Part shown: in pieces, positions 28,776-39,080 of the stretch
Layout of the letters: every line of letters begins with the position of its first letter
How positions within the stretch are numbered: the first letter of the stretch is position 1
Assembly: GCA_030539285.1 (NCBI GenBank)
Contig: JAUNSH010000001.1
Span: forward strand, 1-64,000
Direction of reading: 5' to 3'
DNA length: 64,000 nt
From: Eubacteriales bacterium
Lineage (GTDB): Bacteria; Bacillota; Clostridia; Oscillospirales; Oscillospiraceae
Notes under the pieces: model-generated
The model's input: only the letters and a program-made list of their open reading frames with translations
What the model was told of the DNA's origin: nothing
Databases searched by the model: none
Made by a program: the position numbers and the translations under genes

Positions 28776-29806
28776 TCCTCCACCTCCGCGTCCACGATGT
28801 GGAAAGCGGCGGCTTTTTTCAGCCGATTCTGCACCGCGTAGGCCACGCCGCCGCCCACGGGGCACCGGGCATAGACCTGATGGATGGACGGATCGTCCAG
28901 CTCCCGCAGGGCGGAGAACAGCCCTGCCGACAGAGTCGCCGCGTCCGCTTCCTGCCCATAGGACAGCGGATCACAGCCTTCGTACAGGGGCAGCTCTTCC
29001 TCAAAGCACAGCACCCGGTCACCGGGAACAAAGTGGCGGTGAATGTAGGCCGCAGCCTTGTCCCGGGAGCCGGCCACAATGACCACCGGTTCCGACGGCG
29101 CATAGTGGCGGTACTTCATGCCGGGGGCCTTCACCACGGCGTCTTTATCAATTTGCGCCGTTACTGCCTTGTCCACCACCAGATCGCCCAAAACAGACTC
29201 CAGCTGCTCCGGGGTGATGCCGCCGGGGCGCAGCAGCCGGGGCCGCTCCTCGGTCAGGTCCACGATGGTGGATTCCACCCCCACCCGGCAGGGGCCGCCG
29301 TCCACCACGGCAGCGATTTTTCCGTCGTGGTCGTGGAGTACGTGCTGGGCCGTGGTAGTGGAGGGCTTGCCGGAAATGTTGGCGGAGGGCGCGGCAATGG
29401 GTACCCCAGACAGGCGGATAATTTCCCGAGTCACGGCGTTGTCCGGGCAGCGCAGGGCCACAGTATTTAAACCGCCTGTGGTGCGTTTCGGCACAATGTC
29501 CCGGGCGGGCAGCACCATGGTCAGCGGCCCGGGCCAGAAGGCTTCCGCCAGATCATAGGCAGCTTTTGGGATATCGTGGCAGAACTGCTCCATCTGTTTT
29601 GCATCCCAAATGTGCAAAATTAGCGGATTGTCCTGAGGCCGTCCCTTGGCCTCAAAAATCTTCGCAACTGCCCTTTCATTCAGCCCGTCGGCACCCAAAC
29701 CGTAAACCGTTTCGGTAGGAATGGCCACCAGCTCCCCCCTGCGGATCAGCTCGGCGGCGATGGCAGGTGTTCCCACATCCAAGGCGGATAAAAGTAGTGT
29801 ATTCAT
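28772..29806 (-). CDS. tsaC: L-threonylcarbamoyladenylate synthase (Sua5/TsaC with C-terminal domain)
   Basis: The enzyme makes threonylcarbamoyl-AMP for the t6A37 modification of tRNA. I choose the ATG at 29806 (AGGAG seven bases upstream) over the adjacent one at 29809. The YrdC domain (about 10-200) has PTETVYGLGADG, KGRPQDNPLILHI and the substrate-binding SANISGKPSTTTAQHV. The extra domain (about 215-344) makes it the Sua5 form, the usual one in Firmicutes. First gene of the coupled trio. Confidence 0.95.
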   Translation of the reverse strand: MNTLLLSALDVGTPAIAAELIRRGELVAIPTETVYGLGADGLNERAVAKIFEAKGRPQDNPLILHIWDAKQMEQFCHDIPKAAYDLAEAFWPGPLTMVLPARDIVPKRTTGGLNTVALRCPDNAVTREIIRLSGVPIAAPSANISGKPSTTTAQHVLHDHDGKIAAVVDGGPCRVGVESTIVDLTEERPRLLRPGGITPEQLESVLGDLVVDKAVTAQIDKDAVVKAPGMKYRHYAPSEPVVIVAGSRDKAAAYIHRHFVPGDRVLCFEEELPLYEGCDPLSYGQEADAATLSAGLFSALRELDDPSIHQVYARCPVGGGVAYAVQNRLKKAAAFHIVDAEVEE

Positions 29807-29824
29807 CATACATCTCCTGTTGGA

Positions 29825-29895
29825 TTTGAAAGCTGAAAATAGAAAGCTTTGGTTTTGGATACCTTTCAAACTTTCAACTTTCCACTTTCAACTTG
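29825..29895. repeat. Palindromic GAAAGT/ACTTTC repeat, short copy
   Basis: TTTGAAAGCTGAAAATAGAA at the left is the rough inverse of TTTCAACTTTCCACTTTCAA at the right. The same pattern, better kept, is at 45772-45892. It lies between tpiA and the Sua5 gene, over the ribosome site side of the latter. Confidence 0.65.
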
Positions 29896-29953
29896 ACATA
29901 AGCATCGGGCAGCCACGAAAAAACCGCAGCTGCCCGGAAAAAGCTTTTTGTGA

Positions 29954-30730
29954 TTACACGGTGGGCTGGTTGGCAGCCTCGATGATCTTGACGAACTTCT
30001 CGGGCACCAGGGAAGCGCCGCCGATCAGACCGCCGTCGATGTCGGGCTGAGCCAGCAGCTCGTAGGCGTTCTTGTCGTTCATGGAGCCGCCGTACAGGAT
30101 GGAGATAGCGCGGGCGTTCTTGGAGGAGTACAGCTTGCGGACAACGCTGCGGATCATCTCACAGACTTCCTCAGCCTGCTCGGGAGTAGCGGTCAGACCG
30201 GTGCCGATGGCCCAGATGGGCTCGTAGGCGATGATGACCTTGCGGATCTTGTCCTCGGGCACGCCAGCCAGACCCAGCTTGATCTGCATGGTGATGTGTT
30301 CGGCAGTGATGCCGGACTCCCGCTGCTCCAGGCTCTCGCCGCAGCACATAATGGGGATCAGGCCGGCTTCCAGAGCAGCCAGGACCTTGGCATTGACATC
30401 AGCGTCGGTCTCGCCCATAGCGCGGCGCTCGGAGTGGCCGATGATGACGTACTTGCAGCCAGCGTCGGTCAGCATATTGGTAGCGATCTCGCCGGTATAA
30501 GCGCCGGAGGGGTTGGCGTTGCAGTTCTCAGCGCCGATGCCCACCCGGGTCTCACGCATGGCGCGGACAGCGGCGGGGATGCACACAGCGGGCACGCACA
30601 GAGCCACATCGCACCAGCGGCCCTTGGGCATGATGGCCTTCAGCTGGGTCATAAATTCCTTCGTCTCGGAGGGAGTCTTGTTCATCTTCCAGTTGCCGGC
30701 GATGACGGTCTTACGGTATTTTCTGTTCAT
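29954..30730 (-). CDS. tpiA: Triosephosphate isomerase
   Basis: TpiA interconverts dihydroxyacetone phosphate and glyceraldehyde-3-phosphate. The 258-residue TIM barrel has Lys15 (GNWKMN), His99 (IIGHSERR) and catalytic Glu170 ([11 protein letters not shown]), and the phosphate loop ILYGGSMN. It follows pgk by about 185 bases, a gap with a GC-rich hairpin-like GGACGGGCC/GGCCGTCC area but no gene. A hairpin with six T (29909-29925 region) may end the operon. Confidence 0.97.
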   Translation of the reverse strand: MNRKYRKTVIAGNWKMNKTPSETKEFMTQLKAIMPKGRWCDVALCVPAVCIPAAVRAMRETRVGIGAENCNANPSGAYTGEIATNMLTDAGCKYVIIGHSERRAMGETDADVNAKVLAALEAGLIPIMCCGESLEQRESGITAEHITMQIKLGLAGVPEDKIRKVIIAYEPIWAIGTGLTATPEQAEEVCEMIRSVVRKLYSSKNARAISILYGGSMNDKNAYELLAQPDIDGGLIGGASLVPEKFVKIIEAANQPTV

Positions 30731-30915
30731 TTCCTATTTCTCCTTATTCTAACATCCGGGCGGATGTGCATTGACGTGTTTATCCGCGGACGGGCCGTCC
30801 GCGGTCCGGCAGGGGCCGTTCCCCTGCCGCACAGGCGCAGCGCTTGGGAAGCGGGACGGAGGGACAACCTCCGTCCCCGTAATATACAGCGATTATGTAA
30901 TTTCAGAAAAACAAA

Positions 30916-32115
<1,200 letters not shown>

Positions 32116-32143
32116 GGTACTTCCTCCTTAACAAATCGGGGGG

Positions 32144-32626
32144 TTATCCCCGCATTTTACCGTAATCCTTCAAACCGGGGAAGGAAAGCTGCCGCAGGGC
32201 TTCGAAAACCGTCACAGCCACAGCGTTGCTCAGGTTCAGGCTCCGGGCATCGGAGCGCACGGGAATGCGGACGCATTCGTCATAGTGCTCCCGCAGGAAA
32301 TCCTCCGGCAGACCCTTGGTCTCCTTGCCGAAGAACAGGTAGCAGCCGTCCTCGTAATGGGCCTCGGTATAGCACCGGGGCGCTTTCGTGGACAGGCACC
32401 ACATCTGCCGGACCTCATTTCTGGCAAAGAAATCATCGAGATTTTCATAGTCGATGACCTCGACCATGTGCCAGTAGTCAAGCCCGGCTCTTCGCACGGC
32501 TTTTTCGGAGATGTCAAAGCCCAGAGGGCGGATCAGATGCAGCCGGCAGCCGGTGGCCGCGCAGGTGCGGGCAATGTTGCCGCAGTTCTGGGGGATCTCC
32601 GGTTCCACCAGCACGATATTGAGCAT
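32144..32626 (-). CDS. trmL: tRNA (cytidine/uridine-34-2'-O)-methyltransferase TrmL
   Basis: A SPOUT methyltransferase that 2'-O-methylates the wobble base of tRNA-Leu isoacceptors. I prefer the ATG at 32626 (GAGGTG six bases upstream) to the GTG at 32635; this gives 160 residues. Motifs: NIVLVEPEIPQNCGNIARTCAATG at the N-terminus, FFGKETKGLPEDFL and IPVRSDARSLNLSNAVAVTVFEALRQ in the trefoil knot. Confidence 0.94.
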   Translation of the reverse strand: MLNIVLVEPEIPQNCGNIARTCAATGCRLHLIRPLGFDISEKAVRRAGLDYWHMVEVIDYENLDDFFARNEVRQMWCLSTKAPRCYTEAHYEDGCYLFFGKETKGLPEDFLREHYDECVRIPVRSDARSLNLSNAVAVTVFEALRQLSFPGLKDYGKMRG

Positions 32627-32684
32627 GCGCTTCACCTCGCCTGGATGCTTCAGGGCTGTATTTTCCGAACCCCGTTCGGCTCCT

Positions 32685-32713
32685 ATTGTATGTCAAATCC
32701 ACCGTAAAATCAA
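32685..32713 (-). promoter_or_regulatory. Promoter of the trmL-pgk-tpiA unit
   Basis: TTGATT (32713-32708), 17 bases, TACAAT (32690-32685); start of transcription near 32678. Confidence 0.65.
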
Positions 32714-32785
32714 TCTCGAAAACAGGAAAATTTCAACTTTTTATAGTATTCACATAAAAAAATACGGATGTAGGATAAAATTTGT

Positions 32786-32878
32786 AAAAAATGCTCCCGC
32801 CGGGTTTAGGCTCCGTGAAAATGCAGGAGATTCCGGCGGAAAATTGGGGGACTTCCCCGCTGAAAAGCAGCATTTTTT
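32786..32878. other. Compact three-way-junction-like palindrome with T runs on both strands
   Basis: AAAAAATGCT (32786-32795) pairs with AGCATTTTTT (32869-32878). Inside are CCGCCGG/CCGGCGG (32797-32803, 32833-32839) around CTCC/GGAG, and a GGGG/CCCC hairpin (32846-32858). It could be a bidirectional terminator or a structured RNA. I find no promoter that would make a small RNA from it and it matches no riboswitch I know. Confidence 0.5.
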
Positions 32879-32891
32879 ATCAATCCGCAGC

Positions 32892-32919
32892 AAAAAACTC
32901 CACCTCAGAAGAGGTGGAG
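32892..32919 (-). terminator. Terminator of the lipoprotein gene
   Basis: CTCCACCTC and GAGGTGGAG form a perfect 9-bp stem with loop TTCT, then six T on the minus strand, 21 bases after the stop codon. Confidence 0.9.
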
Positions 32920-32940
32920 CCTGTTGTTTCCGCGATCCGC

Positions 32941-33801
32941 TCAGCCCACAGCGTTGGCAATTGTGCCGTTTTCCGCGGTCCAGCTTCCGCCCAGAGCGGT
33001 CAGTATCTGACCGTTGGTCAGCACCGCGTCCAGCCGCAGCACCAGCTGCTGGCCCTCCCCGATATCTTCGGGGACCGTAAAGCTCATGTCCGTAATGTTG
33101 GCATCGTAGCTTCTGTCCGCTTCGCCGGGGGCCATGGTCAGCGCAATGCTGCTAAGCTCCTGTCCATCCAGCGTGAGCACCAGATTGGCCTGGGCGCAGG
33201 CGACGTTCTCGTCATTTTCCGTGATGCGGGGAGCCTGCACCAGCGCGTAGCCGCTGAGGATCGTCAGGTCGTCCCCCTCCAGCGACGCGTCGTTCAGCGT
33301 CAGAGTGCAATAGGACTGGAGAGAAGAAGCCAGATTTACCAAATTCTCATCCGTGGGGTCCTCCGGGGTATTCACCGGGAGCTCGACAAAGGAGCCATCC
33401 TTGCTGGTAATGGTCACATAATAGCCGTAGCCATCCGCTCCGTTCAGCTCCGCGGAAGCCACATAGGCATTGTCCTTCCACTCGCAGGGCACGCTTGCGA
33501 TGCTCACGCCGTCCAGCAGGACCACGAATTCCGCGCTGTCATCCTTGTCATGCTCCGAGGGAACAGCGGTCAGATTCACCGTGGCACCGTTGGGACTGCT
33601 CCAGGTGGTGACACTGAGGCTGGCTTCCGTCAGGCTCAGCGCCCGGGTGCTGCTTTCCGAGGGCGCGGCGGTCTGGGCCGTCGTCTCCTGAGTGGGGGTA
33701 GTGGTTTCCGACTGCTTGCCGCAGGCGGCGAAGGAAAGCACCATGACCACGGCGACAACGGCCAAAAGCACGGTCAGGGCACGCAAAAACTTCTTACTCA
33801 T
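32941..33801 (-). CDS. Secreted lipoprotein of unknown function
   Basis: The ATG at 33801 gives 286 residues with a lipoprotein signal (basic start, LTVLLAVVAVVMVLSFAAC). A Thr/Ser/Gln/Pro linker follows (about 30-50). The mature part has two similar beta-rich halves (VTTWSSPNGATVNLTAVPSE; LTLNDASLEGDDLTIL), each with LDG/DGVSI/DGQEL strands, suggesting two immunoglobulin-like domains. I do not recognise the family. It is monocistronic with its own promoter and terminator. Confidence 0.75.
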   Translation of the reverse strand: MSKKFLRALTVLLAVVAVVMVLSFAACGKQSETTTPTQETTAQTAAPSESSTRALSLTEASLSVTTWSSPNGATVNLTAVPSEHDKDDSAEFVVLLDGVSIASVPCEWKDNAYVASAELNGADGYGYYVTITSKDGSFVELPVNTPEDPTDENLVNLASSLQSYCTLTLNDASLEGDDLTILSGYALVQAPRITENDENVACAQANLVLTLDGQELSSIALTMAPGEADRSYDANITDMSFTVPEDIGEGQQLVLRLDAVLTNGQILTALGGSWTAENGTIANAVG

Positions 33802-33835
33802 TGGAATTCCTCCTTTTTCTGCCATTTGTCCTTTC

Positions 33836-33864
33836 ATTATAACCGATAGAAACAGATTTTGCAA
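33836..33864 (-). promoter_or_regulatory. Promoter of the lipoprotein gene
   Basis: TTGCAA (33864-33859), 17 bases, TATAAT (33841-33836), 35 bases before the start codon. Confidence 0.75.
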
Positions 33865-33876
33865 TCACTATTCCCA

Positions 33877-33905
33877 GAAAAACCGGGTGCGTTTCCGCCC
33901 CCGGT
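33877..33905 (-). terminator. Terminator of ftsH
   Basis: ACCGGG and CCCGGT enclose a GC-rich loop and are followed by TTTTCT on the minus strand, just after the ftsH stop at 33914. Confidence 0.7.
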
Positions 33906-33913
33906 CTTGAGGA

Positions 33914-35812
33914 TCATTCTTCCCCTTGTTCAGGCGCAGGCAGGGCGTTCTTATCCGCGTTGACGTAGGCCATCAGCTCGTCGCCGGTGATGGTCTCCTT
34001 CACCAGCAGAAACTCGCTGATCTCGTCCAGCAGCTGCCGGTTCTCCGTCAGGATCCGCTTGGCATCGGTATAGGCCCCGTCCAGCAGGCGCATGACCTCC
34101 TTGTCCACCTCGGCGGCAGTCTCCTGGGAGCAGTCCATGTAAGCCTGCCCGTCCAGATACTGGTTCTGCACGGAAGCGGTGGACATAAGGCCAAACTTTT
34201 CGCTCATGCCGTACTGGGTGACCATGTTCCGGGCCAGAGAAGTGGCCCGCTGGATATCATTGGAAGCGCCGGTGGTCTGGATGCCGAAGACCACCTGCTC
34301 CGCCGCCCGTCCGCCAACCAGCGTCCGCAGCTCCGTGCGCAGCTCGTCGGCAGTGGACAGGAATTTTTCCTCCTCAGGCATCTGCATGGTATAGCCCAGC
34401 GCGCCGGAGGTGTGGGGGACGATGGTGATTTTGGACACGGGCTGGGAGTGCTTTTCCAGAGCCGCGATCAGAGCGTGGCCCACCTCGTGGTAGGCGACCA
34501 GCCGCTTCTCCATGTCGGTCAGCACCGTGTTCTTCTTCTCGGTGCCCGCGATGACGGTTTCAAAGGATACCAACAGGTCCTCCTGATTCACCGCCTGGCG
34601 GCCCATGCGTACGGCACGCAGGGCAGCTTCGTTCACCAGATTGGCAAGGTCCGCGCCCACCGCGCCGGCGGTGGCCTGGGCGATCTTCCGCAGATCCACA
34701 TCCTCGGAAAGCTTGATTTTCCGCGTGTGCACCTTCAGGGTGTCCAGACGGCCCTGGAGGTTGGGACGGTCCACGATGATCCGGCGGTCAAACCGGCCGG
34801 GCCGCAGCAGAGCCTTGTCAAGAATTTCCGGGCGGTTAGTGGCGGCAAGACACACGATGCCTTTGGAAGGCTCAAAGCCGTCGATCTCACTGAGGAGCTG
34901 ATTCAGGGTCTGCTCCTGCTCGGAGTTGGAGCCGTAGCGGCTGTCCCGGGAGCGGCCCACGGCATCAATTTCGTCAATAAAGATGATACAGGGAGCCACC
35001 TTCGCCGCCTGCTGGAACAGGTCACGGACCCGGCTGGCGCCCATGCCCACGAACATCTCCACGAAATCCGAGCCGGAAATGGAGAAGAAAGGCACATTGG
35101 CTTCGCCCGCTACCGCCTTGGCAAGCAGCGTTTTGCCGGTGCCGGGAGAGCCTACCAGCAGCGCGCCCTTGGGGAGCTTCGCGCCGATGGCGGTGTACTT
35201 CTGGGGGTTGTGGAGGAAATCGATGATCTCCTGCAGGGATTCCTTGGCTTCGTCCTGACCGGCCACGTCCTTGAAGGTCACGCCGGTCTGCTTTTCCATG
35301 TAGACCTTGGCCTTGGACTTGCCCATGCCGCCCATGATGCCGTCGCCGCCCATCCGCTTGGTCAGCATATTCATCAGCAGGAACATAGCGCCGATCATGA
35401 TGGCGTAAGACAAAATCATCATGATCATGGAGTTGTCCTCCACGATCTGGTTATTGACTGTCACGCCTTCCGCGATCAGCTCCCTCTCCAGGGCCAGCAT
35501 ATCGCCGCCGCTGGGCAGACCGGTGTAGCAGGCCTTCTGCCGGGAGGGGTCCTTGGCGGCTTCCTCTTTGGTCATGTAGAGAATGCGGTCGTAGCGCAGC
35601 TCCACTTCCGCCAGCTGGCCGGAATTCTTCGCCTCAAAGAAGTCTGACATGGTGGTTTCGGTATACTGGCTCTTTTCCACCGTATTCATGATCCAGCTGA
35701 ACAGCAGCACCAGGATCAGCGCGATCATCAGCGGGGTAAAGTAGCTTCCCTTGGGGCGCTCGCCCTCGGGCTTTTTCCCGTTGTTGGGGTTATTGCCGCG
35801 GTTTAAATCCAT
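33914..35812 (-). CDS. ftsH: Membrane-anchored ATP-dependent zinc protease FtsH
   Basis: FtsH degrades membrane and regulatory proteins. The 632 residues show two helices (about 25-43 and 129-150) around an external domain, an AAA ATPase with Walker A GSPGTGKT (221-228), Walker [11 protein letters not shown] and the second region of homology [21 protein letters not shown], and the protease zinc site HEVGH (442-446). The usual forms are GPPGTGKT and HEAGH; both changes keep the catalytic residues. The end is acidic. Single gene. Confidence 0.96.
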   Translation of the reverse strand: MDLNRGNNPNNGKKPEGERPKGSYFTPLMIALILVLLFSWIMNTVEKSQYTETTMSDFFEAKNSGQLAEVELRYDRILYMTKEEAAKDPSRQKACYTGLPSGGDMLALERELIAEGVTVNNQIVEDNSMIMMILSYAIMIGAMFLLMNMLTKRMGGDGIMGGMGKSKAKVYMEKQTGVTFKDVAGQDEAKESLQEIIDFLHNPQKYTAIGAKLPKGALLVGSPGTGKTLLAKAVAGEANVPFFSISGSDFVEMFVGMGASRVRDLFQQAAKVAPCIIFIDEIDAVGRSRDSRYGSNSEQEQTLNQLLSEIDGFEPSKGIVCLAATNRPEILDKALLRPGRFDRRIIVDRPNLQGRLDTLKVHTRKIKLSEDVDLRKIAQATAGAVGADLANLVNEAALRAVRMGRQAVNQEDLLVSFETVIAGTEKKNTVLTDMEKRLVAYHEVGHALIAALEKHSQPVSKITIVPHTSGALGYTMQMPEEEKFLSTADELRTELRTLVGGRAAEQVVFGIQTTGASNDIQRATSLARNMVTQYGMSEKFGLMSTASVQNQYLDGQAYMDCSQETAAEVDKEVMRLLDGAYTDAKRILTENRQLLDEISEFLLVKETITGDELMAYVNADKNALPAPEQGEE

Positions 35813-35952
35813 AATCCGCTCGCCTCCTTATTAGGGCACATCATATCACACTTTTCCGCGTTAAGCAATGAAGGATTCTTGCCGGGATGGTAAATTTTCT
35901 GTGAATAGGTTACATAACCCCCGGTTTTTCCCATTCCGGCGAAAAATTGGGC

Positions 35953-35981
35953 TTGAGAAATTGCATATTACCTGTTATAAT
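35953..35981 (+). promoter_or_regulatory. Promoter of the rlmB operon
   Basis: TTGAGA (35953-35958), 17 bases, TATAAT (35976-35981), 40 bases before the start codon; divergent from ftsH. Confidence 0.8.
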
Positions 35982-36021
35982 GCTATCGTCTATTATTATG
36001 GATCGAACAGGAGATACTGTT

Positions 36022-36837
36022 ATGAATGAAAACCGCCGTCCTGCCGGACGGAAAAATCCTCCCCGCCGGGCTGACCGGTTCGCACAGAGAGAGGAAGCAG
36101 AAGAGATCGAGGGCCAGCTGGAGGGCCGCAACGCCATTTCCGAGGCTCTGAAAAGCGGCCGCACCATCGACAAGGTCTTCGTGGCCGACGGCGACACCGA
36201 CCGGGCTTTGCAGCGTCTGGCGGCCCAGGCCAAGGAAGCCGGGGCCGTTGTGGTGCCTGTGGACCGCCGGAAGCTGGACGCCATGTCCTTTAGCCGCGCC
36301 CATCAGGGCATCATCGCATTAGCCGCCGCCCACGAATATGTGACCATCGACGATATTTTAGAGGAAGCCGCCGCCCGGGGAGAAGCGCCCCTCATCGTCA
36401 TCTGTGACGAGCTGTCCGACCCCCACAATCTGGGCGCCATTCTGAGAAGCGCGGAGTGCGCCGGCGCCCACGGCGTCATCATCCCCAAGCGCCGCAGCGT
36501 AGGCCTGACCGCCACCGTAGCGAAAGCCTCCGCAGGAGCGGTGGAGTATATGAAGGTGGCCCGGGTCACCAATATCAATAACGCCATTTCCGAGCTGAAG
36601 GACAAGGGCGTGTGGGTCTTCGGCACCGCCGCCGAAGGCTCCATCCCCATGTACCAGGCGGATCTGACGGGTCCCGCTGCCATCGTCATCGGCAACGAGG
36701 GCGACGGCATGAGCCCCCTGGTCCGCAAAAATTGCGATGTGATGGTAAGCATTCCCATGAAGGGGCGCATCAGCTCCCTGAACGCGTCCGCCGCGGCATC
36801 GATTTTACTGTACGAGGCGGTACGCCAGCGCATATAA
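36022..36837 (+). CDS. rlmB: TrmH family 23S rRNA 2'-O-methyltransferase (RlmB type)
   Basis: A SPOUT enzyme of the RlmB group, which methylates G2251 of 23S rRNA. The ATG at 36022 (ACAGGAGA upstream) gives 271 residues. A basic tail (1-25) precedes the substrate-binding domain (EGRNAISEALKSGRTIDKVFVADG) and the knot: LSDPHNLGAILRSAECAGAHGVIIPKRR, VIGNEGDGMSPLVRKNCD, IPMKGRISSLNASAAASILLYE. The next gene starts 15 bases downstream. Confidence 0.94.
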   Translation: MNENRRPAGRKNPPRRADRFAQREEAEEIEGQLEGRNAISEALKSGRTIDKVFVADGDTDRALQRLAAQAKEAGAVVVPVDRRKLDAMSFSRAHQGIIALAAAHEYVTIDDILEEAAARGEAPLIVICDELSDPHNLGAILRSAECAGAHGVIIPKRRSVGLTATVAKASAGAVEYMKVARVTNINNAISELKDKGVWVFGTAAEGSIPMYQADLTGPAAIVIGNEGDGMSPLVRKNCDVMVSIPMKGRISSLNASAAASILLYEAVRQRI

Positions 36838-36852
36838 CGGAGGATACCCAGT

Positions 36853-38868
36853 ATGGATTTGGAGAACAATCAGGATTTCGACCTTGAAGACATTCTGAAG
36901 GAATTCGGAGACCACCCGGAGGAGGAACCGGCCGCGCCTGCCGGGCAGATGCCGGAGCTGCGGCTCGATGAAGAACCGGCGGCAGCAGCGGAGGAACCGT
37001 CCGAAGAGCCGAAGGAACCATCCCTTCCCGATACCCAGGAATTTGCCCCGGTGGGTGAGGAAGCCCCTGAGGCTCCCCCGGCTGCCGACGAACCCACCAT
37101 CGTGGTGGACCTTTCGGAGGAGCGGACGGAGGAAGCCCCTCAGCCTGCCGTGGCGGAACCTGCCTTCGAGGTGGAAGAAGAATTTATTCCCGCCCCCATC
37201 GTGTTCACCCCCCGCTCCCGGCTGAAGGAGCTGAAAAAGCAGCTGGTGGCCGGCCCGGAGCGGCGGTACTATGAGCTGTCCGAGATGGGCACCGGCAGAC
37301 TGCAGGCGGCGCTGCTGGTCAATGTGCTGGTGGTGCTGATCTGCGCGGGCGTCACCGCCCTGTTCGCCCTGGATCTGGTGCCGGAAAACCGAATAAAGCT
37401 GGTGGTGTTCAGCCAGGTCCTGGCCATGCTGGTCTCCGCCTTTCTGGGCAGCAACCTGATGCTGGACAGTCTGGGCGACCTTCTGAAGGGCCGCTTCACG
37501 GTGAACACCCTGCTGACGCTGACCTTTGCCGCCTGTCTCATCGACAGCGTTTTCTGCCTGAAAGAGCTTCGGGTCCCCTGCTGCGCCGCCTTCAGCCTGG
37601 AAATGACCATGGCTCTGTGGGCACGGCTCCAGAAGCACAACACCGAAATGGCCCAGATGGACACCATGCGCAAGGCCGTCCGGCTCCATGGCATCGTAAG
37701 GGTCGAAAATTACTACGAAGGAAAAGACGGCCTGCTCCGCAAGGAGGGCGAGGTCTCCGACTTTATGGATACCTACAATAAGACGCCCTCTCCCGAGGTA
37801 GTTCAGTCCGTTTACGCGGTGCTGAGCCTGCTGGTGTGCATCGGCATTTCCATCTTCGCCGGAATGCTCCACGGGCTGAGCATGGGCGTGCAGATTTTGT
37901 CCACCTCACTGCTGGTGGCGGTGCCTGCCAGCTTCTTTGTCTCCATTTCCCGGCCTATGGCGATTCTGGAGACAAGACTTCACATGGTGGGCACCGTGCT
38001 GTGCGGCTGGGAAGGTGTCAAGGACCTGTGCGGCAAAGCCGTATTCCCCATTTCCGATCTGGATCTGTTCCCCCAGGGCAGCACCAAGCTCAACGGCGTC
38101 AAATTCTACGGCCGCCGCGATCCTGACGAGGTGGTATCCTACACCGCCTCCGTGATCCACCTTGCCGGCGGCGGGCTGGTGCCCGTATTTGACCAGCTGC
38201 TGAAAAGCCGAAACGGCAGTCTGTACCCCGTGCACAGCTTCCGCAACTACGGCGACGGCGGCATCGGCGGCGAGGTGGACGGTCAGCCCGTGCTGGTCGG
38301 TACCATGGCCTTTTTGCAGGACATGGGTGTGGAGATCCCCGAGGGCACGATGGTGAACCAGGCGGTGTACGCCGCCGTGGATGGGGAGCTGTGCGCGGTC
38401 TACGCCATTTCCTACGCCAAAATGCGCTCCGCCGCGGCGGGTCTTGTGACCCTGTGCGGCTACCGCAAGCTGAAACCTTTGAAGCTCAGCGGCGACTTCA
38501 TGCTGACAGAGAGCTTCCTGCGTTCGAAGTTTAACGTAAAGACCAGCCGGATCGCCTTCCCCGACCGGGACACCTGCCAGAAATTGCAGCAGCATCCCAT
38601 CGATCCCGAAGAGCCGGTACTGGCCCTGACCACCCGGGAGGAACTGGTCAGCTCCGCCTATGCCATCACCGGCGCCCGGGCTTTGCGGCAGGCCACCAAG
38701 CTGGGCGTCATCATCCACCTGATCGGCGGCACCCTGGGCCTGATCATTATGCTGGTGCTGGGATATCTCGGCAGCACCGAGCTGCTGACCCCGGCGAATA
38801 TCCTGCTCTACCAGCTGATCTGGGCGATCCCCGGCCTGCTGGTCACCGAATGGGCGAGAATTGTATAA
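36853..38868 (+). CDS. P-type-ATPase-like membrane protein lacking the phosphorylation motif
   Basis: A 671-residue protein. Residues 1-115 are acidic and Pro/Ala/Glu-rich, presumably cytoplasmic. Helices are at about 148-170, 180-202, 210-245, 318-340, 343-362, 626-646 and 650-668. The cytoplasmic part between the fifth and sixth resembles heavy-metal P-type ATPases: SYTASVIHLAGGGLVPVF.., then GGIGGEVDGQPVLVGTMAFLQDMGV as in their nucleotide domain. Where DKTGT should be stands SDLDLFPQGSTKLNGV, so phosphorylation is not expected. Related proteins occur in Clostridia; function unknown. Cotranscribed with rlmB. Confidence 0.75.
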   Translation: MDLENNQDFDLEDILKEFGDHPEEEPAAPAGQMPELRLDEEPAAAAEEPSEEPKEPSLPDTQEFAPVGEEAPEAPPAADEPTIVVDLSEERTEEAPQPAVAEPAFEVEEEFIPAPIVFTPRSRLKELKKQLVAGPERRYYELSEMGTGRLQAALLVNVLVVLICAGVTALFALDLVPENRIKLVVFSQVLAMLVSAFLGSNLMLDSLGDLLKGRFTVNTLLTLTFAACLIDSVFCLKELRVPCCAAFSLEMTMALWARLQKHNTEMAQMDTMRKAVRLHGIVRVENYYEGKDGLLRKEGEVSDFMDTYNKTPSPEVVQSVYAVLSLLVCIGISIFAGMLHGLSMGVQILSTSLLVAVPASFFVSISRPMAILETRLHMVGTVLCGWEGVKDLCGKAVFPISDLDLFPQGSTKLNGVKFYGRRDPDEVVSYTASVIHLAGGGLVPVFDQLLKSRNGSLYPVHSFRNYGDGGIGGEVDGQPVLVGTMAFLQDMGVEIPEGTMVNQAVYAAVDGELCAVYAISYAKMRSAAAGLVTLCGYRKLKPLKLSGDFMLTESFLRSKFNVKTSRIAFPDRDTCQKLQQHPIDPEEPVLALTTREELVSSAYAITGARALRQATKLGVIIHLIGGTLGLIIMLVLGYLGSTELLTPANILLYQLIWAIPGLLVTEWARIV

Positions 38869-38870
38869 GC

Positions 38871-38902
38871 AAAACCGGGTCGGAGCTTTCGACCCGGTTT
38901 TT
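38871..38902 (+). terminator. Terminator of the rlmB operon
   Basis: ACCGGGTC and GACCCGGT form an 8-bp stem with AAAA before and five T after. Confidence 0.9.
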
Positions 38903-38924
38903 GTCATTCCGTAATGATGCTTTC

Positions 38925-39074
38925 GTAGGGCGGGGTCATGACCCCGCCGACCACGTTGGATTTTTGTGGCACTTTCTCCCTATGCAGAACGTATGGAGGT
39001 TAACTTACCAATACCATTCATCGATAGCTGCATATAATCGAAACCGGATCGGCGGGGTCAGACGTAAGCCCTAC
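38925..39074. repeat. GTAGGGCGG..CCCTAC element, copy 1
   Basis: About 150 bases bounded by GTAGGGCGGGGTCATGACCC and GTAAGCCCTAC, with GGCGGGGTC near both ends in inverted order. A related element is at 59344-59496. It fills the gap between the terminator and apbE; no gene is inside. Confidence 0.7.
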
Positions 39075-39080
39075 GATCAC

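Noticed and set aside
33914..35812. FtsH as a degenerate protease because of HEVGH and GSPGTGKT
   Set aside because: Both His and the Glu of the zinc site and all Walker residues needed for ATP binding are present; the changes are at tolerated positions.
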